Source: Elmis aenea (taxonomy: Eukaryota; Arthropoda; Insecta; Coleoptera; Elmidae). Taken from it: a stretch of 64,000 nucleotides of DNA. The notes under the pieces are model-generated. The model had not been told where the DNA came from, made no database searches, and was given only the letters and a program-made list of their open reading frames with translations. Each line of letters starts with the position of its first letter. The first letter of the stretch is position 1. This document shows, one piece after another, positions 58,591 through 64,000 of the stretch. A program made the translations under genes and the position numbers. The DNA is taken from positions 50,429,924 through 50,493,923 of the forward strand of contig OX393581.1 in NCBI GenBank assembly GCA_947652605.1. Direction: 5' to 3'.

Positions 58591-60250
58591 TAAGAGAGAT
58601 AATGCGTTAATAAAATAATACAATTGTTTTTCTAGATATCACATACAACACTTAACAAAAATCTGTTTAATTTTTAATTTTAAATGCCTTAAAAACAAAG
58701 TTTTTTAGAACTATTCAAAGTAAGCGCGTATTCACATTACTACCTTAAAAGTTGCCATTCTGTGACAGAGTTACTGGACTGATAAGGCAGAAAGATCAGA
58801 GCGAAAATCATTTGTGGAAAATATTAAGCATTCCTTGCACTTTCCTTCTCGTCAGTGCACGTTTAGGAAACCGGATTTTAGGGCCTTCAAAACTTTCCAT
58901 TATGCCGGAAGGAAAAGGAATAACGGAGCTAAATTCGGTCACACAGAATATTCCAGTTGTCGCCCTCTTGCACTCTCCTGCGTTTGAATTCAGAATAACC
59001 AAACACGGGCTGGTGACTAATTAAATTAAAAGTAAGAACGTAGTCGCCGGATACTCAGATATACTGGGCGTTCTTTTTAACGATGCCCTAAATTTAATCA
59101 AGACAATTTAAATTAAATAATAAATCAAAATTTTCAAAGTTTAGGATTGTTTTTGCAAATACATTGTCGCGAACAGAGTTTTCAGATTTTTTTTGTAATA
59201 ACTGCACATGCTTAAGTTCGTTAAATTTTGCATTTACTGGCATGTAACGCAAAACTCGATCAGGAAGTACCCCGCGACTATGGGACTAGTATTTAAGCCA
59301 AATGCGTCATTTTATATTTCTTCTCCAGCGTTTCCCAAACTGGGTTCCACGCCCTGAGGAGTTCCGTCAGAAAGTGTTAAAAATATTAATTATGGTGATT
59401 ACTTGATAGTTTAATATTATTACACTCGTGTTATGTAGCATACTTTTTCTACGATCACATAATACATACGAGTTTAACGGCTTTCTGGCTAAAATACACA
59501 TGTAATTACGTTGTCTTGTAAATTTTGACGTAAGCCTTCTTTGACATTTCTAGACAAGTGAGCGTTTTGCTTACCGTGCGTTATAACTCACTTACTAGGC
59601 ATGCAGGAACTGTTTGAAGTGAGCCTACTTTGTTCATTTCTATTAAAAAAAAACTGTGCTTTTTGCTTACCGTGCGTAAGGACCCACTTACTATGCATGT
59701 AGGCTGTACGGTAAGTCATTTACATTAGTGGTCGTAGAAAAATAATATTTGAGTATATTAAGAGTTTGCGTCCCCATTGCTTATCGTTTATTATTCGTAA
59801 TAATTTTAATAATAATTCCCGTTCACCAAAAGTGGCCGCGATAAAATACATTGCTAATCATTAAAGATAATTGTGTAGATGTTTTATGGAAATATAACGT
59901 TCACATAACAAACTTTTTACTCCATGGGAATGTCAAATGTTAATACTGTTAGCAAGATATAAATAGTACAGCGTTTGGTGTAAAAGAACCCACTTCTAAA
60001 AATATTATGCACGGTTATTTAGAGAGCGCGTACGTGTTTTAGTGCAACCATAAAATCTATGTAAATAAATTATGACTTTTCCAAGCCACACACACACAAT
60101 GTTTTTATGGCTCTTTTAACAAAATATGCAGTAACGTATTTAATAATATCGTTGTAATTTAAATTTTTACCATCAGTAATAATAAGTGTTAATAACATTA
60201 TACTAGTAATATATTTGTAAGAAAGCAAACAATGTTTGAATTACTTAAGT
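58591..60250. other. Intergenic DNA with a hAT-like end
   Basis: No gene supported; the 90-codon frame at 58752 has no recognisable domain. CAGCGTTTCCCAAACTGGGT at 59326 is a typical hAT terminus without a visible partner nearby. A repeated TTTTGCTTACCGTGCG motif occurs near 59567 and 59661. Confidence 0.4.
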
Positions 60251-60539
60251 TAGTGATTCTCAAGCAGTGGAGCGCGCCCCCTGGGAGGAGGCGCTACATA
60301 TATGAAGGGAGGAGAGAAGAAAAATGAAAATGAAAGCAAAAAAAAAATAAACAACAAAAAACATAAAATACATTCTCATAGTAATAAATTATAAATAAAT
60401 TATTTCTTTTTTATTCTAAGTAAAATACATTGCATTGAATAAATTTGTAAAGCTTATGGTTTGGTTACATACAAATATTGCATAGTACCGGGCAACTAAA
60501 TTAATATTACAAAGTAACATTTCATTAAAAAATTAATGG

Positions 60540-60900
60540 CTCCCTTGTGCCTGTTCTGCAGAACAAAGTTTTTCACAAAGTGTCAATATGTTGGAGATTA
60601 ATAACACCCTTAGTTCTTTATCTATATCTAGCTGAGATCTGTATTTTGTTTTTAAGGCAGCTACTGCAGAAAAACTATTTAACAGACACAATGTTGAAAA
60701 TGGCAAGAGTATGCGAAAAACTTTTGACTTTAGACAAAATTCATCAACACCGGCTCAAAATTCATACAGTGATTTAGAAGACAATTGTCTTCCGTTTTCG
60801 CCTTTTAATGTCAAATCTATAAATTGTTTCTCTTCTTCAATTGATAGACCTTGATGAGTAGTTTAAAATGGGTTTCTAACAGTAACCCACTCGTATGTTG
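60540..60900 (-). pseudogene. hAT transposase C-terminal domain, internal stops
   Basis: The minus-strand frame reads YEWVTVRNPF, GLSIEEEKQFIDLTLKGENG, then LYEF-stop-AGVDEFC and VFRILLPFSTLCLLNSFSAV followed by AALKTKYRSQLDIDKELRVL. This is the hAT dimerisation region of the ZBED5/SCAND3-like group (LLPF.T.YLCE.GFSAL...KTKYRS.L.v...LR). A stop replaces the usual Trp in EFW, and the expected CE is LN. Confidence 0.8.
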
Positions 60901-61140
60901 CTAAAATGTTTTCGTTGGTTATAAAATAGGTCCTACAATTCTTTGTCGACATTGTTAGATCATTTTCAATGGTGGAAATTAAAACTTTTATGTGTTGCTC
61001 TTTTGCATAAAATTGGTCAATGGATTAAGACGAAAAAGTTATGAGAGAAAAAAGAAATTCGACATTTTCATATTTTTTGCTATAACATCTGAAGTACGAG
61101 GAATTTTGTACTTTTAAAAATTTATTGTAGCTCCTCTCAT

Positions 61141-61799
61141 ATTTACAAGGAAGGGTCAGGATATGTTGTCGTGTTTATTGCATCAAGAACATCAAAACTA
61201 AATGTTTTGCAGAGTTATACGTGCCACTGGCCATTTCCTTCGGAAAAATAGGGGAAAAACTGAAAAGTTGGATAATAAAGGTAATTTTTGCGATTGCGTT
61301 GGCCATGAAACCATCAGAGATAAAATCGAAATTCTTCTATTTACCAATGCGCGCATCCTTTGCAAAGTTTTTGAACAAATCTTAAACAGTTCCGGAGATA
61401 AACGTCTAAAACGAAATCCCTGCAAAAGCGCTATGATTTGAGAAGTTGTATAACTAAATCTATGCGACTTGCATTGGTGTTTAACATAGGGAAAACAGTT
61501 TTTACAAGGGCCTCGTTTTTCGCGTTTTTCTCCGAAACCGTTTAAGATTTTTTTAAAAACTTTGCAGCATTTTACTTGCAAAGGATGCGCGCATTGGTAA
61601 ATAGAAGAATTTTGATTTTATCTCTGACGGTTTCATGGCCAACGCAATCGCAAAAATTACCTTTATTATTCAACTCTTCAGTCTTTCCCCTATTTTTTCG
61701 AAGGAAATGGCCAGTGGGACGTATAACTCTACAAAACATTTTGTTTTGATGTTCTTGATGCAATAAACACAGCCTTGATCAGATTCTAGATTCCCTTGT
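61141..61799. mobile_element. Foldback element, copy 2 (inside the hAT)
   Basis: Left arm GGAAGGGTCAGGATATGTTG ... CCACTGGCCATTTCCTTCGG and right arm GGAAATGGCCAGTGGGACGT ... CACAGCCTTGATCAGATTCT match the ends and modules of 6932-7974. Shorter by about 380 bp and missing part of the left terminal block. Confidence 0.75.
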
Positions 61800-61982
61800 T
61801 AGGAATAATTCATATAATTTAAACAAATCTCTTATAATAAGAGAGATGCCAATGCTGGAATTGTTATCTGGGACACCCTGTATATCAAATTGGGTGTTAA
61901 AGCAGGATCCCGAATATAATTGAAAAATAATATGGAAAAGCGAGTTGCAAAGACAACAAGGTTGAGAAGCACTGACTTAAGT

Positions 61983-64000
61983 AAATTATTTATTAATAAG
62001 ATAAAGCTTCATTAATATTTTTTTTGAAGTGAAAAATATTTTTTGGTGCAATTAATTTTTTACCGTAGGAACAAAACCTAATTCGGAAACTAAACAATTT
62101 ATAAATCCCCTTCGAAAATTCTTCATCAAAAGTATCAGAAGTTACTCGATAGTAGGTATACTTAAGACATGAACAATGATCAACGTGCTACAAAAATCCA
62201 ACTCAGTTTAAGTGACGTTGTGTCAGTTGAATAATTTAGCTCCAAGTTTAATTATGCTGCGATTATCAGTCATAGTAACTTCTGTCACATGGAATAATTC
62301 CTGAAACTGTCACGATTCCGCGTTTGAACAGCTGCTCCCATAACTATGCTCCGCTTTTACCGAGTCCATTAATCATAGGACATTAACACTTTGATTTTTC
62401 TTCAAACTTTAATAGAGAGAGATTTTAAAAAGCTTCACTATAGCGGCAAGAATTTTTTATGAAAAATTAATATCAGCCAAAGATTTTCACTTCGTAAGGT
62501 ATGCTACAGTAATGCCATCGATTAAATGTAGTATTGTTTTGCAAAATGTTTGATGGTGCAGGTAGACTGTTGAAAATTACTTAATTAATATTGTTTTTTG
62601 CGATATACTTTATTATTATTTTTATTCTGTACATTTAATGGTTAAATGTAAGTTGCAAACTCTGAATAATTAATAGTTATTGGAGGCAAGTTCACGCGGT
62701 ATCTCACAGAGATGCTCTAGCGGAATTTAATGCTTTGCCTCTGTCACATAATGTTGTGATGGAATTAGTAAATTCATGTAGAGAGACTTCCGAGGTTAGC
62801 ATTAATTTGTCGTATTTATAATGCAGCAGTTTTCCCGAGTGATTAGTACGTGTTGAGGAAAGCGTTTTATACGATGTAAATTTTCAGCGATTCAGAATAG
62901 CAAACACGGGACTATTATAAGTTTATCGTAGGCAACTTTATTTAATAGCTCAACTGATTACCTCTCATTTTTTAATACTTTTTTATAGGCTCATAATCAG
63001 ATTTTTTCATTTTTCTTTAATGAAAAATGCTTTTAAGTGCAAAATGAGTTATCACGGGAAAAAATAATTTAATGTCTTTCAAATTATGCGTAACATTATG
63101 GGGTGTTATTTAACCCAGTATCAGCCATTGTCCTATATTTGGGACGCTTGATTTTTTCTCAATGTTTCAAAACAATTTCTAATGTCGCGACTTTTATTAG
63201 TCAAAATGTGTTTAATATATTATATTTGACCTATATTTATTAAAAACTTTAGGGTTTTAAAGCTATGTGGTTGGCTACACCTGTTTCAAAAGTTGGTAAT
63301 TTTTACTTTAGTAGTTAGCTGTATAAAAATAAATAGTATTTTAATTTGGCGGTTTTTTCACAATTTCTGTGTGATCTCGTAAAACATTGTTGTTCCAATT
63401 GATATTAGTGAAAATAGAATAAAAAAATCACAGGTGTATTTTTTTGTCGTTTATTTTTTGTGTCTCATAAAAAGGACAATGGCTTAATATGCTATACATA
63501 GTTGATATTTGAGGCCTTCGAAAGAGATGGAAAAAAAGACAACTGGTGAATATTTTGACTACCAATTTGATACATCCAATGAAATTTAATTGTAAAATGG
63601 AATGACAATAAACCAGTGAGCGTCGCAACTAATTATAGTTCAATCGAACCTCTTTCATCAACGAAAAGATTCTCCGCCAGAGAAAAAAAAAATGTTCAAA
63701 TTGGTGTTCCACAACTAATAAGCGAGTATACTCGACAGGCAAATATCGTTTTACAGAATAAGGAGAAGATCAAAAAATGGTAGTGGTCATTATTTACACA
63801 AATGTCAGATATAGCTGTGGTAAATACTTGGAGACTCTTATCACCTCGTCTACCCAGAGTAAAACGTTTTCCTATTGGCCGTTAGAAGAAAACTTACTCT
63901 AGCTTAATTATCAAAAGGTTCAACATCTCGTGAAAGGACAGGTTCAAAACAATAAAAAATACCAGAAAAAAAGATCAGCTTGAGTGTAAGATTTTATCCT
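61983..64000. other. Unannotated AT-rich DNA
   Basis: Two kilobases without a supported gene, RNA or repeat. Confidence 0.35.

Larger units (their letters stand above)
60251..61974 (-). mobile_element. hAT element with transposase remnant, perfect 8-bp target duplication
   Basis: Ends TAGTGATTCTCAAGC and GTTGAGAAGCACTG (reverse complement CAGTGCTTCTCAAC) are inverted repeats. ACTTAAGT flanks both sides (60243-60250 and 61975-61982). It carries the C-terminus of a hAT transposase on the minus strand plus the foldback at 61141-61799 and a MITE half near 61820-61885. Internally deleted. Confidence 0.88.

Noticed and set aside
58752..59024. 90-codon plus-strand ORF, a possible next exon of the secreted protein
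   Set aside because: No suitable acceptor in the right phase and no recognisable motif.

Overview
The window is nuclear DNA from an insect. The evidence is spliced genes with GT-AG introns, an insect-type TRP-gamma channel tail, an outer-dynein-arm docking protein, a single-exon bHLH gene, very AT-rich intergenic DNA and a dense load of non-LTR retrotransposons, hAT, piggyBac-like and palindromic DNA elements. A beetle or a related TE-rich insect is a guess; nothing here fixes the order.

Layout. 1.3-4.9 kb (+): the last five coding exons of trp-gamma; the channel core lies upstream of the window. 4.9-12 kb: intergenic DNA with a palindromic foldback element, then one LINE inserted into another. 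12.07-19.53 kb (+): a complete seven-exon gene for the TPR protein TTC25/ODAD4, preceded by two X-box-like (RFX) sites. Its introns carry a perfect-TIR MITE, LINE and hAT pieces and a tRNA-derived SINE with a 12-bp target duplication. 19.6-24.6 kb: nested transposons, including a Myb/SANT-bearing element split by a hAT with a perfect 8-bp duplication, and a piggyBac-like element that holds a 1.56-kb palindrome with a broken DUF4817-type gene. 24.76-25.06 kb (-): an achaete-scute-like bHLH gene. 25-34 kb: LINE remnants and MITEs. 34.5-34.75 kb: a GC-richer patch with TATA, Inr, CRE and splice-donor motifs, possibly the promoter and non-coding first exon of the secreted-protein gene whose first coding exon is at 53.80-53.95 kb. 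35.7-53.6 kb: a foldback element, several LINEs, a 1.2-kb hAT and a 630-bp antisense fragment of 18S rRNA embedded among TE pieces. 54.3-57 kb: a LINE interrupted by a 1.3-kb hAT with an 8-bp duplication. 57.9-62 kb: an empty-site counterpart of the 22-24 kb composite and a 1.7-kb hAT with a perfect 8-bp duplication. 62-64 kb: nothing recognisable.

Host genes. TRP-gamma is a cation channel subunit. ODAD4 is needed to dock outer dynein arms on motile axonemes, which in insects means sperm and chordotonal neurons. The bHLH protein is a predicted transcription factor. They do not form a pathway; they are neighbours in a gene-poor region.

The best candidate for an under-described system is a set of palindromic elements sharing ACAGGGTG termini and apparently TA targets, one of which carries the DUF4817-type gene remnant.
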